From: Peribacillus frigoritolerans
GTDB lineage: Bacteria; Bacillota; Bacilli; Bacillales; Bacillaceae
Reading direction: 5' to 3'
Assembly (NCBI RefSeq): GCF_004358755.1
Contig: NZ_SMZY01000004.1
Coordinates: 1-64,000, forward strand
Length of the DNA stretch: 64,000 nt
Shown: in pieces, positions 7,723 through 16,755 of the stretch
Position numbering within the stretch: the stretch's first letter is position 1
Layout of the letters: every line of letters starts with the position of its first letter
Translations under genes and position numbers: made by a program
The notes under the pieces: generated by a model
What the model was told of the DNA's origin: nothing
The model's database searches: none
Seen by the model: only the letters and a program-made list of their open reading frames with translations

Positions 7723-10700
7723 GTGAAGGCTATAAGCGGGAACACATCCCCCTTTCAAGCCGCTTTTATGAAAGAAAATTGGAGCCCAAGTAAGTTTAAG
7801 GAATATTACAACGCAGAGCATGACGCTTGCGGCATCGTATCAGTCATCGAAAAACGGAACGTGCCGACTAAAGAAAACATCGATTTATGTATAAATGCAT
7901 TGATTACGATGAATCACCGCGCCGGGTTTATTAACGGCGAAGGAGACGGTGTCGGCATTCATATTGATATTCCAAGAGCTCTGTGGAAGCAGAAGCTTGC
8001 TGACGCAAAGGCTGATCAGCAATTAGCCGAACGAGGCGATTTTATCGTCGGACACCTCTTTTTATCTAAAAATGAAAATCCTGATAAATTGAAGAAAGAA
8101 ATTAGAAACCTTCTATCCGAAAAGAATTTCGAACTTGTTTTCGAAACAGACAAAGTTACAACTTCATCTGCATTAGGTCCCATCGCCCTGCAAGAAGAAC
8201 CTCTCTTTTGGCAATTTGCCATGATTCCAGCTGGAAAACATGATTCTCTTAATAAGGATCTTTTTGAGCTGACGATTCAGATTGAGAAAAACCTCAATGT
8301 TCATGTCGCATCACTCAGTCAGCATGCTGCTGTTTATAAAGTTATGGGTGCTGGAGATGTTCTTCCGAAGTTTTATCATGATCTTGCAGATCCGCTTGCT
8401 GCATCAACGATGACTCTGGGACATAACAGGTATTCTACTAATACATTATCTACTTTTTTTCGTGTGCAGCCATTTAGCCTGTTAGGCCATAACGGTGAAA
8501 TCAATACAATTGCAAAGCTTCGCGACGAAGCAAGAATGATGAATGTTCCGCTTACTGACGGCGGAAGTGATTCTCAAGATTTGAACAGAACGATTGAAAC
8601 ACTGGTAGCGAGAGACGGATACAGCCTGTTTGAAGCACTGGATGTTCTTTTCCCGCCAATTGTTAATGAAATCAAAGCATATCCTGATCACCTTCAGGAC
8701 TTATACACATATATCCGTGAAGCCTGGGGCCATTTTGCTCAGGGTCCTGCAGGCATCATTTCGAGATTTGCAGATGAAGCAGTTTTCAGTGTAGATGCTC
8801 TTGGACTTCGTCCGCTATGGAAAGTAGAATCAGAATCTTCCTATATATTTGCTTCTGAACCGGGAATCATTCCGACTTCTCTTTATGCCGGTGATCCTAA
8901 GCCGCTTGGACCTGGCGAAAAGCTTGGCCTTAAATGGAACAAGGATGATATTGAACTGTTTGAGTACCCTTCTCTTCAGGAGGAAGTCTATAAAAGATTT
9001 TCAGACAGAACGGATATCGGCGGCTACCGCAAACGATTGGCGCATCCAGTCAGCAAAGGCAAATGTTCAGCATCTCCTATCTTCAAAGTTCACAATGGTC
9101 ACTATGCTGCATTCGGCTGGGATCGCGAACATATTCAGCTGCTTGAACAAATGGCTGAAAAAGGAGCAGAGCCTATTCGCTCACTTGGTCATGATGGTCC
9201 GCTTGCGGCAATCCATCCAGACCGGAAAAACATTGCTGATTTCATTAAAGAAAGTGTTGCTGTTGTTACCAATCCGGCAATTGACCGCGACCGCGAGTCA
9301 GAGCACTTCTCCATTCGCTCAGTGATCGGGAAACGTCCTTCACTGACAGAACAGCATGAAAAAACGGCAATGATCGAGCTGCCATCACCTTTATTGCTTG
9401 AAGGCAAGCTTGGCATAATGGCATCTGAACAGATTGATCAGCTGCCTTATGAAGAAGTCATCGATACATTCTCAAAGGAAAAACAGCTGCATGTTCTATC
9501 CGCTGTCTTCTCTGAGAGTGAAAGCCTAAAGGACGCTCTTGACCGTCTGAAGCTTGAAGCCATTCAAGCTGTAAATGATGGTGCTGTATTACTTGTGCTT
9601 GACGATCAGGAAGCCCATCAAAACGGAAACTTGTGGATTGATCCGCACTTGATTACTTCCGTTATTGATCAGGCATTGGTTAAAGCAAGCCTGCGGAGAA
9701 ACTGTTCAATCGTACTGCGCACAGGTGCCATCAGATCCCTGCATGACATTATGATTGCATACGGTCTTGGAGCAAACCTAATTAGTCCGTATATTCTTTT
9801 TGCAACTGTTGCGGAGGAAGAATCAGCAAAACCTGCTGTTAACTTATATGAATCATTAAACAAAGGACTTGAGAAGGTCATTTCTACAATCGGCATTCAT
9901 GAACTTAGAGGATACGGACGACTCTTCTCTGCTATCGGATTAAATGAAGAAATTGAAAAAGAGCTTAACATTGTAAACTTCTTAGGCTCCCGTTCTCTTA
10001 AATATAATTTTGAAAGCCTGAAAGCAGATGCACTTGAACGCAGCCAGGACTTTAATAATGAAAAAGCCCGCCCGAGCAAGACGTTCCACATCTTCCCGAG
10101 GATCTGGAAAGCAATTGGCGATGTGGCAAAAACGGGCAGCTATGACGGATATCGTGAAAAATTGACAGAGCAAGAAGAAAGCAATCCAATTACCATTCGT
10201 CATTTAACTGATTTAAAAACGGCCAAATCTGCCGTGCCAAAAGAAAAAGTAAATATCGGAGTGGGAGAGCACAGTCTTCCATTCGTGATCGCCTCCATGT
10301 CTTTCGGTTCACAAAATGAAGTAGCATTCCGTGCATACGCTGAAGCTGCTGAACAATTAAATATGGTGAGCCTAAATGGTGAAGGCGGAGAAATTAAAGA
10401 TATGCTCGGCAAATATCCGCGCACACGCGGACAGCAAATCGCATCAGGAAGATTCGGAGTAAATGCAGAGCTGCTTAACTCTTCCAACCTGCTGGAAATT
10501 AAAATCGGCCAAGGGGCGAAGCCTGGTGAAGGCGGTCACTTGCCGGGTTCAAAAGTAACAGCAAAAATCGCCGAATCCAGAAATGCCACAATCGGCTCAG
10601 ATCTCATCTCGCCGTCAAATAACCACGATATTTACTCAATTGAGGATTTGGCGCAAATGATTTCTGAATTGAAAACAGCTAATGATCAGGCGAAGGTTTC

Positions 10701-12240
10701 TGTTAAAGTCCCTGTTGTTCCAAACATCGGAACGATTGCAGTCGGAATTGCAAAAGCCGGAGCGGACATCATCACGCTGAGCGGGTTTGACGGCGGTACT
10801 GGTGCAGCCCGCATCCATGCCCTTCAGCATGTCGGGCTGCCTGTTGAAATCGGTGTTAAAGCGGCACATAACGCATTGCTTGAAGCGGGACTGCGTGAAA
10901 AAGTAGAGCTTTGGGCAGACGGCGGAATAAAAAGTGCACTCGATGTGATGAAAGTCGTGCTGCTTGGAGCGAACCGCGTCGGGTTTGGAACATTATCGAT
11001 GATTGCCATCGGCTGTACAACATGCCGCGGCTGTCATTTAGATACATGCCACGTGGGAATCGCCACTCAAATTGAATCAGAAGCACAGGCAAAAGAGCAT
11101 GGCTTAAGACGCTTTGTTCCAAGAAAATACGATCCGGCTGTGCAGGGCCTTGTTAATATGTTCAGCGCATTCGGTGCAGAACTTCAGGCCTTAACAGCAT
11201 CACTTGGATTTACAAATCTTCAGGATCTTGTCGGAAGATCTGACTTGCTTGAGCAAACGCGCGGCAAAGAAGAAATGGATTTGTCCCTCTTGCTTGAAAC
11301 ATTGGATATTCAGAATTTATCTCATAAAGAGGTTGCTGCAAGCTTAGAAAGCAAACGTCTCGCTGTTGCAGCAGGAGCTGAGTATTTGGATTATGATGAC
11401 AATGAACTTCATGATTCAAGAGAATTCCGAAGCGTCACTTCTGAACAGCGAATTCTGGGCAGCAGGGTTTCCTGTCACAGAGTGCGCGGCCGTCTTGATG
11501 GCTCGTACAAGAAACTCGATGACGTTGAGCTTTACTATAAAGAAGGTTCAATTCCAGGAAACGGTCTTGGCGCCTACAATTCAAGCGGCATTCATATCCG
11601 TGTTGAAGGCGGAGCACAGGACGGGACAGGAAAAACGTCATTTGGAGGAACCATTCAAGTATTCAAATCTAAAGGAACTGACGGCAAGTATTACAACGGT
11701 TCTGTTGGTAAAGGATTCGGGTATGGCGCACAAAGCGGTCTGCTGTTAGTACAGGGAAATGCAGATGCACGCGCTGGAATTCGACTCTCAGGAGCTGATA
11801 TGATTATTGGCGGCAAGATTGATAAGCCAATTCCTGCAAAGGAGAATGGCAATATTGGTGTAAACGCCAATATTAAAGGATTCGCGTTTGAATACATGAC
11901 CAACGGCAGAGGGCTCGTCCTTGGAGATCCAGGACCATGGATTTGCGCAGGGATGACCGGCGGGGTTGTGTATGTCAGACATCAGCCTGAGCTTGGATTA
12001 ACAAAGCAGGCTTTAGAACGCCGAATTGCAAAAGGCGCTAAAATTGACATTTCACCTTTAAATTCAAAAGGCCAAAGTGATGTATCAGAATTGCTTACAA
12101 CATACATCGAGGCTCTCGAGCGACATGGTCAGAATGAAGAAGCTGAAGAATTGAAACCTCTTTTGGAGGACTTAACAAATAACTTTATTCAGCTGGTCCC
12201 TGTTAAAGAGCAGGCAGATCCGTCTGTATCAACTGAATAA
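7723..12240 (+). CDS. Glutamate synthase large chain (orphan GltB type)
   Basis: A 1505-residue enzyme that transfers glutamine amide nitrogen to 2-oxoglutarate. Domain order is complete: N-terminal glutaminase (HDACG, with the Cys near residue 36 exposed by propeptide removal), central domain, FMN-binding TIM barrel (about 800-1180) and C-terminal beta-helix. The 3Fe-4S ligands Cys1098, Cys1104 and Cys1109 are present. GTG 7723 overlaps the GGGAGG site, and ATG 7768 lacks one, so the start is uncertain. No small subunit gltD is adjacent; the electron donor may be ferredoxin or a GltD made elsewhere. Confidence 0.92.
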   Translation: MKAISGNTSPFQAAFMKENWSPSKFKEYYNAEHDACGIVSVIEKRNVPTKENIDLCINALITMNHRAGFINGEGDGVGIHIDIPRALWKQKLADAKADQQLAERGDFIVGHLFLSKNENPDKLKKEIRNLLSEKNFELVFETDKVTTSSALGPIALQEEPLFWQFAMIPAGKHDSLNKDLFELTIQIEKNLNVHVASLSQHAAVYKVMGAGDVLPKFYHDLADPLAASTMTLGHNRYSTNTLSTFFRVQPFSLLGHNGEINTIAKLRDEARMMNVPLTDGGSDSQDLNRTIETLVARDGYSLFEALDVLFPPIVNEIKAYPDHLQDLYTYIREAWGHFAQGPAGIISRFADEAVFSVDALGLRPLWKVESESSYIFASEPGIIPTSLYAGDPKPLGPGEKLGLKWNKDDIELFEYPSLQEEVYKRFSDRTDIGGYRKRLAHPVSKGKCSASPIFKVHNGHYAAFGWDREHIQLLEQMAEKGAEPIRSLGHDGPLAAIHPDRKNIADFIKESVAVVTNPAIDRDRESEHFSIRSVIGKRPSLTEQHEKTAMIELPSPLLLEGKLGIMASEQIDQLPYEEVIDTFSKEKQLHVLSAVFSESESLKDALDRLKLEAIQAVNDGAVLLVLDDQEAHQNGNLWIDPHLITSVIDQALVKASLRRNCSIVLRTGAIRSLHDIMIAYGLGANLISPYILFATVAEEESAKPAVNLYESLNKGLEKVISTIGIHELRGYGRLFSAIGLNEEIEKELNIVNFLGSRSLKYNFESLKADALERSQDFNNEKARPSKTFHIFPRIWKAIGDVAKTGSYDGYREKLTEQEESNPITIRHLTDLKTAKSAVPKEKVNIGVGEHSLPFVIASMSFGSQNEVAFRAYAEAAEQLNMVSLNGEGGEIKDMLGKYPRTRGQQIASGRFGVNAELLNSSNLLEIKIGQGAKPGEGGHLPGSKVTAKIAESRNATIGSDLISPSNNHDIYSIEDLAQMISELKTANDQAKVSVKVPVVPNIGTIAVGIAKAGADIITLSGFDGGTGAARIHALQHVGLPVEIGVKAAHNALLEAGLREKVELWADGGIKSALDVMKVVLLGANRVGFGTLSMIAIGCTTCRGCHLDTCHVGIATQIESEAQAKEHGLRRFVPRKYDPAVQGLVNMFSAFGAELQALTASLGFTNLQDLVGRSDLLEQTRGKEEMDLSLLLETLDIQNLSHKEVAASLESKRLAVAAGAEYLDYDDNELHDSREFRSVTSEQRILGSRVSCHRVRGRLDGSYKKLDDVELYYKEGSIPGNGLGAYNSSGIHIRVEGGAQDGTGKTSFGGTIQVFKSKGTDGKYYNGSVGKGFGYGAQSGLLLVQGNADARAGIRLSGADMIIGGKIDKPIPAKENGNIGVNANIKGFAFEYMTNGRGLVLGDPGPWICAGMTGGVVYVRHQPELGLTKQALERRIAKGAKIDISPLNSKGQSDVSELLTTYIEALERHGQNEEAEELKPLLEDLTNNFIQLVPVKEQADPSVSTE

Positions 12241-12252
12241 TCTCTCCTTCCC

Positions 12253-12284
12253 AATAACACCTGCCTGTCAGGTGTTATTTTTTT
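12253..12284 (+). terminator. Terminator of the glutamate synthase gene
   Basis: A perfect 11-bp stem AATAACACCTG/CAGGTGTTATT with a 5-nt loop, followed by a T-run. Confidence 0.95.
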
Positions 12285-12305
12285 ACCTTAACGGGAAAAA
12301 GTAAC

Positions 12306-12334
12306 TTGAATAATTTGTTTAAACGTTGTATAGT
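12306..12334 (+). promoter_or_regulatory. ygaE promoter
   Basis: TTGAAT (12306-12311), a 17-nt spacer and TATAGT (12329-12334), about 100 nt before the ygaE start. Confidence 0.7.
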
Positions 12335-12444
12335 CATTAATTGTTTAATAAGAAGGCTTTTCTGCAAAGATTGTTCTTTTTCCCGCAATTCGTGTAAAAT
12401 AGCCAACAACAATCAGTAAAGAAGGGAATGTCCATACACACCCC

Positions 12445-13527
12445 ATGAAACTTGGTGCCCGCATTATAAAAACGGGGATAGCCATTACGCTGGCTCTATA
12501 CTTGGCCACGTTATTAAAAATACCGTCTCCCGCGTTTGCAGGTATCGCAGCTATTTTTGCGATCCAGCCAACCATTTATCGCTCTTATTTATCTGTCATT
12601 GAGCAAGTACAGGCAAATATCATCGGAGCAGCCTTTGCCATTCTGTTCGGGCTGATTTTTGGTCCCCATCCGTTTGTTATCGGTCTAACCGTCATTATTG
12701 TCATTGCGATTAACTTAAAAATAAAAATCGAAAACACGATTCCTGTTTCCATTGTTACTGTCATTGCGATTCTGGAAAGCCCCGGGGAAGATTTCATCGA
12801 ATTTTCTCTGATCCGTTTTGGAACGGTTCTGCTGGGAGTTTTATCGGCTTTCATAGTTAACTTAATTTTTATTCCGCCAAAGTATGAAACTAAGCTTTAC
12901 TACAGAATTGTAGATAATACAGAGGAAATCATTAAATGGATCCGCATTAATATGAGGCAGGTATCCGAATACAGCGAACTGAAAACAGACATCGAAAAAA
13001 TAAAAGATAAAATGATTAAACTCGATCAGCTTTACTTGCTGTACAAGGAAGAACGCGCTTATTTCAAACAAAATATCTATGCAAAATCCCGCAAGCTCGT
13101 TTTGTTCAGGCAAATGCTTGTTACAACAAATCGTTCTTTGGATACTCTGAAAAAGCTCCACAGGCTGGAAAATGAATTGCATCACCTTCCAGAAGATTTT
13201 AAAGAGATTCTTGCAAACGAGCTCGACTATTTAATCGATTTTCATGAAAGAAGCCTTCTGAAATTTATAGGCAAAATTAAACCTCAGTCAACAACAGATC
13301 TTATTAAGGAAGGTCAGTTTAACAAGCAGGAGCTCGTCGATACTTTCATGAAATTTAAAGGCAGCTGCATTGATCAGGAGTGCTTTTATCACCTGCTTCC
13401 TCTTATCGCTGTCATTATTGACTACAGCGAGCAGCTCGAGCATCTGGACACTCTAATAAACAGCTTCCATAATTATCATAAAGAAGAAAATGAACTGCAA
13501 ATTAATGAACTGGAAGAGAACAGCTGA
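12445..13527 (+). CDS. ygaE: Aromatic-acid-exporter-type membrane protein YgaE
   Basis: A 360-residue protein. Residues about 8-145 form four to six hydrophobic helices of the FUSC/ArAE_1 type (LALYLATLLKIPSPAFAGIAA), and the remainder is a charged, helical cytoplasmic domain. Length and the position after gsaB match B. subtilis YgaE. Family members are proposed efflux components, but no substrate is known. ATG 12445 has no close ribosome site (AGAAGGGAA lies over 14 nt upstream), so the start is the least certain part. Own promoter and terminator. Confidence 0.85.
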   Translation: MKLGARIIKTGIAITLALYLATLLKIPSPAFAGIAAIFAIQPTIYRSYLSVIEQVQANIIGAAFAILFGLIFGPHPFVIGLTVIIVIAINLKIKIENTIPVSIVTVIAILESPGEDFIEFSLIRFGTVLLGVLSAFIVNLIFIPPKYETKLYYRIVDNTEEIIKWIRINMRQVSEYSELKTDIEKIKDKMIKLDQLYLLYKEERAYFKQNIYAKSRKLVLFRQMLVTTNRSLDTLKKLHRLENELHHLPEDFKEILANELDYLIDFHERSLLKFIGKIKPQSTTDLIKEGQFNKQELVDTFMKFKGSCIDQECFYHLLPLIAVIIDYSEQLEHLDTLINSFHNYHKEENELQINELEENS

Positions 13528-13549
13528 TTTTCACTCAGGAAAAGAAGAG

Positions 13550-13580
13550 AGGACTAACCGATAATGGTTAGTCCTTTTCT
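13550..13580 (+). terminator. Terminator of ygaE
   Basis: A perfect 10-bp stem AGGACTAACC/GGTTAGTCCT with a 6-nt loop, followed by TTTTCT. Confidence 0.88.
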
Positions 13581-13705
13581 ATATCTCTTTATTTTCAGAG
13601 GGGTACGATTTTTTTGCTGTGTGTATGATGACTGACCAAGTTTGACACCCTTAATCACGGAATATCCGATATCCGATGTTTAGGTGACACAGGCTTAAAA
13701 ACATA

Positions 13706-14269
13706 TTATTCAGCCTTCTCTAACTCACTCTCTGTCACCCATTTATGATTTTTCACTTTTTCCCCGCCGCCTTCAGGTGTGTAATCAACCATGTAAACTG
13801 TTGTTTTTTCGGCGGTATCAATGACAGCTTCCGTCCCTTCCATGCCTTCCATATGGCTCGCCTCAACAGTTACTTCATCTCCTGCTTTAAACGGTTCTTC
13901 AGGAGCATCCCTGATTTCTTCATGAATGATCCATTTGTGATTCTCAACAGGCTCACCTCCGCCTTCAGGAGTATAAGAGATGGAATATACAGTTGTATCA
14001 TATGCACCCGAAATTGTACCTTCTGCCCCGTTCATGCCTTCCATATGATCTGTCTTGATGATTGCTTTGCTTCCAACTTCATAAGCAGGATTCATAGCCT
14101 CTTTTAACCCTTCAGGCACCTCTCCAGAGCTCGAGTGATTCATACTGCCATGATCCATGTGCTTCGAATCTTCCTTTTTCTCTCCCTGATCACCGCCGCT
14201 GTTTCCGCAAGCACCAAGAGACAATGAAACAGCCGCAACAAGCGATAAAATCATTTTCTTCTTCACCAT
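13706..14269 (-). CDS. YdhK-type lipoprotein with two DUF1541 repeats
   Basis: A 187-residue exported lipoprotein. The signal peptide ends in lipobox LGAC. A linker rich in His, Met and Ser (HMDHGSMNHSSS) follows, then two copies of a ~60-residue domain, each with HMEGM near the start and YTPEGGGE...NHKW at the end. His/Met-rich segments suggest extracellular copper or other soft-metal binding; this is inference. ATG 14269 follows GGGAGGG by 6 nt. Transcribed alone, against ygaE. Confidence 0.88.
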   Translation of the reverse strand: MVKKKMILSLVAAVSLSLGACGNSGGDQGEKKEDSKHMDHGSMNHSSSGEVPEGLKEAMNPAYEVGSKAIIKTDHMEGMNGAEGTISGAYDTTVYSISYTPEGGGEPVENHKWIIHEEIRDAPEEPFKAGDEVTVEASHMEGMEGTEAVIDTAEKTTVYMVDYTPEGGGEKVKNHKWVTESELEKAE

Positions 14270-14335
14270 ATAAATCCCTCCCATAAGCTTTGACCCTATA
14301 ATACAAAAAAATTGTGCAGAATTTGTGCAACCACT

Positions 14336-14610
14336 AAAAGCGGAACCGACTGATCAGACCCGACATACAGATAAGAAATCACCTGAAAAGTCCGGGTCCC
14401 GCCGTTTTGGGGGATTTTGTTCTGACCGAGGAGTTAGGAGGTGGAGCTAGACACCGCGAAAAGCGGAACCGACTGTTTAGACCCGACAGGCAGATAAGAA
14501 ATCCCCCGAAAAGTCCGGGTCCCGCCGTTTTGGGGGATTTTGTTCTGACCGAGGAGTTAGGAGCTGGGCGATGGAGCTAGACACCACGAAAAGCGGAACC
14601 GACTGGTCTG
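14336..14610. repeat. Tandem copies of a ~120-bp structured intergenic repeat
   Basis: Two full units (14336-14455 and 14459-14585), each starting AAAAGCGGAACCGACTG and ending GCTAGACACC, plus the first ~22 nt of a third (14589-14610). Each contains GAGGAGTTAGGAG and a central hairpin; in unit 2 the arms are AAATCCCCC/GGGGGATTT. The same family occurs at 28893-29133 with different but still complementary arms. No ORF. A dispersed family of this general kind occurs in Bacillus genomes; mobility and function are unknown. Confidence 0.85.
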
Positions 14611-14634
14611 CTCAAAGTACTACGAGATGGAATA

Positions 14635-14665
14635 CAAAAAGTCCAAATCCCGCAGGATCTGGACT
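14635..14665 (-). terminator. Terminator of the peptide transporter operon
   Basis: Minus strand: AGTCCAGATCC pairs with GGATTTGGACT (one mismatch) and is followed by five T residues, 20 nt past the last permease gene. Confidence 0.88.
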
Positions 14666-14684
14666 CTTCATGTATATTCCTTTT

Positions 14685-15581
14685 TCAATGCTTCCCTTTC
14701 GGATCAAGTGCATCCCGAAGTCCGTCACCCATTAAGTTAAACCCAAGAACGGTCAGCATAATGGCAAGGCCGGGAAAAAACAGGGTCCAAGGGGCCTGAA
14801 CCAGGTATTGCTTGGAATCGGCAAGCATTTTTCCCCATTCCGGATTTGGAGCCTGAGCGCCAAGTCCAAGAAATCCAAGAGCAGCTGCTTCTATAATGGC
14901 AGTAGCAATCGCCAGTGAAGCTTGTACAATTATCGGCGAAAGACTATTCGGCAGCACATGAACAAGCAGAATTCTCCTATCACTTGTTCCTACTGCTTTT
15001 GCTGCGTGTATGTACTCTTCTTCTTTTACACTTAGCACTTTCGCTCTGATCAGTCTGCCGAAGTTTGGGATGTTAATGACAGCAATGGCAATCAGTGCAT
15101 TCTGCAGGGAAGGTCCTAAAATAGCAACGATCGCTATAGCAAGCAGGATGCTCGGAAAGGCAAGCATAATATCAAAAATTCTAGAGATGATTGTATCAAT
15201 GACTTTACCGTAATAACCTGCCATAATACCAAGCAGTGTTCCGACTATTGCTGATCCAAGAACAGAGAAAAAGCCGACCCACAGTGAAATCCTGGCACCA
15301 AATAGGACCCTTGAAAAAATATCACGCCCAAAGTCATCCGTTCCAAACCAATGCTCTGATGAAGGAGGAAGCAGTCTCTTTGAGAGCTCCTGCTCATCAA
15401 TGCCTTGAGGGGCAATCAGAGGTGCAGCGATTGCAATAACAATAAAGAAAAGGACGAGAAAGCTTCCTGCGATAGCTAATTTATTTTGTAAAAAGACGCG
15501 CAGCTTCTGCTGAAAAGGAGTGACAACCTTCTCCTGTTTTATAATGGCAGTCTGCTGCTCCTGCAGCGATGGTAGTGACAT
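14685..15581 (-). CDS. Peptide ABC transporter permease (DppC/AppC type)
   Basis: A 298-residue inner membrane permease of the OppC/DppC family. A hydrophilic N-terminus precedes six predicted helices, beginning KLAIAGSFLVLFF. The OppC N-terminal region (HWFGTDDFGRDIFSRV) and the permease loop (IHAAKAVGTSDRRIL) near residue 190 are clear. ATG 15581 has GGGGGAG 6 nt upstream. Last gene of a five-gene operon in the order D-F-A-B-C, as in the B. subtilis app operon. Substrate probably di- or oligopeptides. Confidence 0.93.
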   Translation of the reverse strand: MSLPSLQEQQTAIIKQEKVVTPFQQKLRVFLQNKLAIAGSFLVLFFIVIAIAAPLIAPQGIDEQELSKRLLPPSSEHWFGTDDFGRDIFSRVLFGARISLWVGFFSVLGSAIVGTLLGIMAGYYGKVIDTIISRIFDIMLAFPSILLAIAIVAILGPSLQNALIAIAVINIPNFGRLIRAKVLSVKEEEYIHAAKAVGTSDRRILLVHVLPNSLSPIIVQASLAIATAIIEAAALGFLGLGAQAPNPEWGKMLADSKQYLVQAPWTLFFPGLAIMLTVLGFNLMGDGLRDALDPKGKH

Positions 15582-15598
15582 AGCAGTCTCCCCCTTTT

Positions 15599-16600
15599 CT
15601 AATATTTAATCCTTGGATCAATGGCAGCATACAACAGATCCACAATCAGATTAATAAAGACAAATATTGTAGCGATAATTAAAATTCCGGATTGAATAAC
15701 CGGATAATCACGATAGCTGATGGCATCAAAAATATACCTTCCCATCCCCGGCCAGCCGAAAATGGTTTCCGTCAAAATAGCTCCGCCTAATAATAATCCT
15801 GTTTGAAGTCCAATAATCGTTAAGATTGGAATAATGGCATTTTTTAAAGCATGCTTATAGACAACCCAGAACATGTGAAGACCTTTAGCACGCGCTGTCC
15901 GGATAAAATCCGACTCCATAGCTTCGATCATGGTTGAGCGGGTAATCCTTGCAATAATCGCCATTGGAATTGTCGCGAGGGCAATTCCCGGCAGAAGAAT
16001 ATGCTTGAGAACTTCTATAAATTGATCGAACCTGCCCTGCAAAAGCGTATCGAGCAAATAAAGATTTGTGATTGAATCAACAGGATTCCGAATTTCCTCC
16101 CGGCCTGTCGTTGGAAGCCAGCCCAGCTGGATGGAGAAGACATATTGCTCCATTAATCCAAGCCAGAAAATCGGCATCGACACTCCAATCAATGCGATAA
16201 CCATTGCCGTATAATCAAACCACGAATTTCGGAACCAGGCACTGATAATTCCTGCATTGATTCCAACCACGATGGCAATCATCATGGCGAAAATTGTCAG
16301 TTCCATTGTTGCAGCCAAATAAGGAGTCATCTCCTGGCTGATTTGGGCTCCTGTTCGGATAGACTGGCCCAGATCACCTGTCAGCAGTCCCCCGACATAA
16401 TCAAAATATTGTATGTACCAAGGCTGATCAAGACCAAGCTGCTGCGTTAATTTTTCAATCGCTTCCTGTGTAGCGCGCTGCCCGAGAATGACCTGTGCCG
16501 GGTTGCCCGGAATGGCTCGGATTATAGAAAAAACGACCAGTGTCATCCCAATTAAAACCGGTATGAGCAATCCAATTCTTCTTACTGTGTATGAAACCAT
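15599..16600 (-). CDS. Peptide ABC transporter permease (DppB/AppB type)
   Basis: A 333-residue permease of the OppB/DppB family with six predicted helices. The start MVSYTVRRIGLLIPVLIGM, the RAIPGNPA segment, and the loop with FIRTARAKGLHMFWVVYKHA near residue 235 are family marks. ATG 16600 is preceded by GAGGTGA. The stop is 17 nt before the next permease gene. It heterodimerizes with the DppC-type permease to form the membrane channel. Confidence 0.94.
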   Translation of the reverse strand: MVSYTVRRIGLLIPVLIGMTLVVFSIIRAIPGNPAQVILGQRATQEAIEKLTQQLGLDQPWYIQYFDYVGGLLTGDLGQSIRTGAQISQEMTPYLAATMELTIFAMMIAIVVGINAGIISAWFRNSWFDYTAMVIALIGVSMPIFWLGLMEQYVFSIQLGWLPTTGREEIRNPVDSITNLYLLDTLLQGRFDQFIEVLKHILLPGIALATIPMAIIARITRSTMIEAMESDFIRTARAKGLHMFWVVYKHALKNAIIPILTIIGLQTGLLLGGAILTETIFGWPGMGRYIFDAISYRDYPVIQSGILIIATIFVFINLIVDLLYAAIDPRIKY

Positions 16601-16720
16601 CGTCTCACCTCGCTTTTATTTCTGAAGGCTGTTTTCGCATAGATTGTTGTTTTGCGTATTCATATTGTTCAAGTATAGAAGTCCTATCGTGCAATAAAGT
16701 TTACGAAAAGAGCCTTTCTG

Positions 16721-16750
16721 AAAAAAGGAGGAGGACAAGTCCTCCTCCTT
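16721..16750 (-). terminator. Intra-operon attenuating terminator after the binding-protein gene
   Basis: Minus strand: a perfect 12-bp stem AAGGAGGAGGAC/GTCCTCCTCCTT with a 2-nt spacer (effective loop 4 nt), then six T residues. It begins 6 nt after the stop of the binding-protein gene and before the two permease genes. Partial termination here would yield more binding protein than permease, as often seen in such operons. Confidence 0.88.
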
Positions 16751-16755
16751 CAAGA

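Noticed and set aside
13621-13705. Terminator or operator from the ATATCCG direct repeats
   Set aside because: The repeats do not form a stem with a T-run, and no regulator site is recognised.
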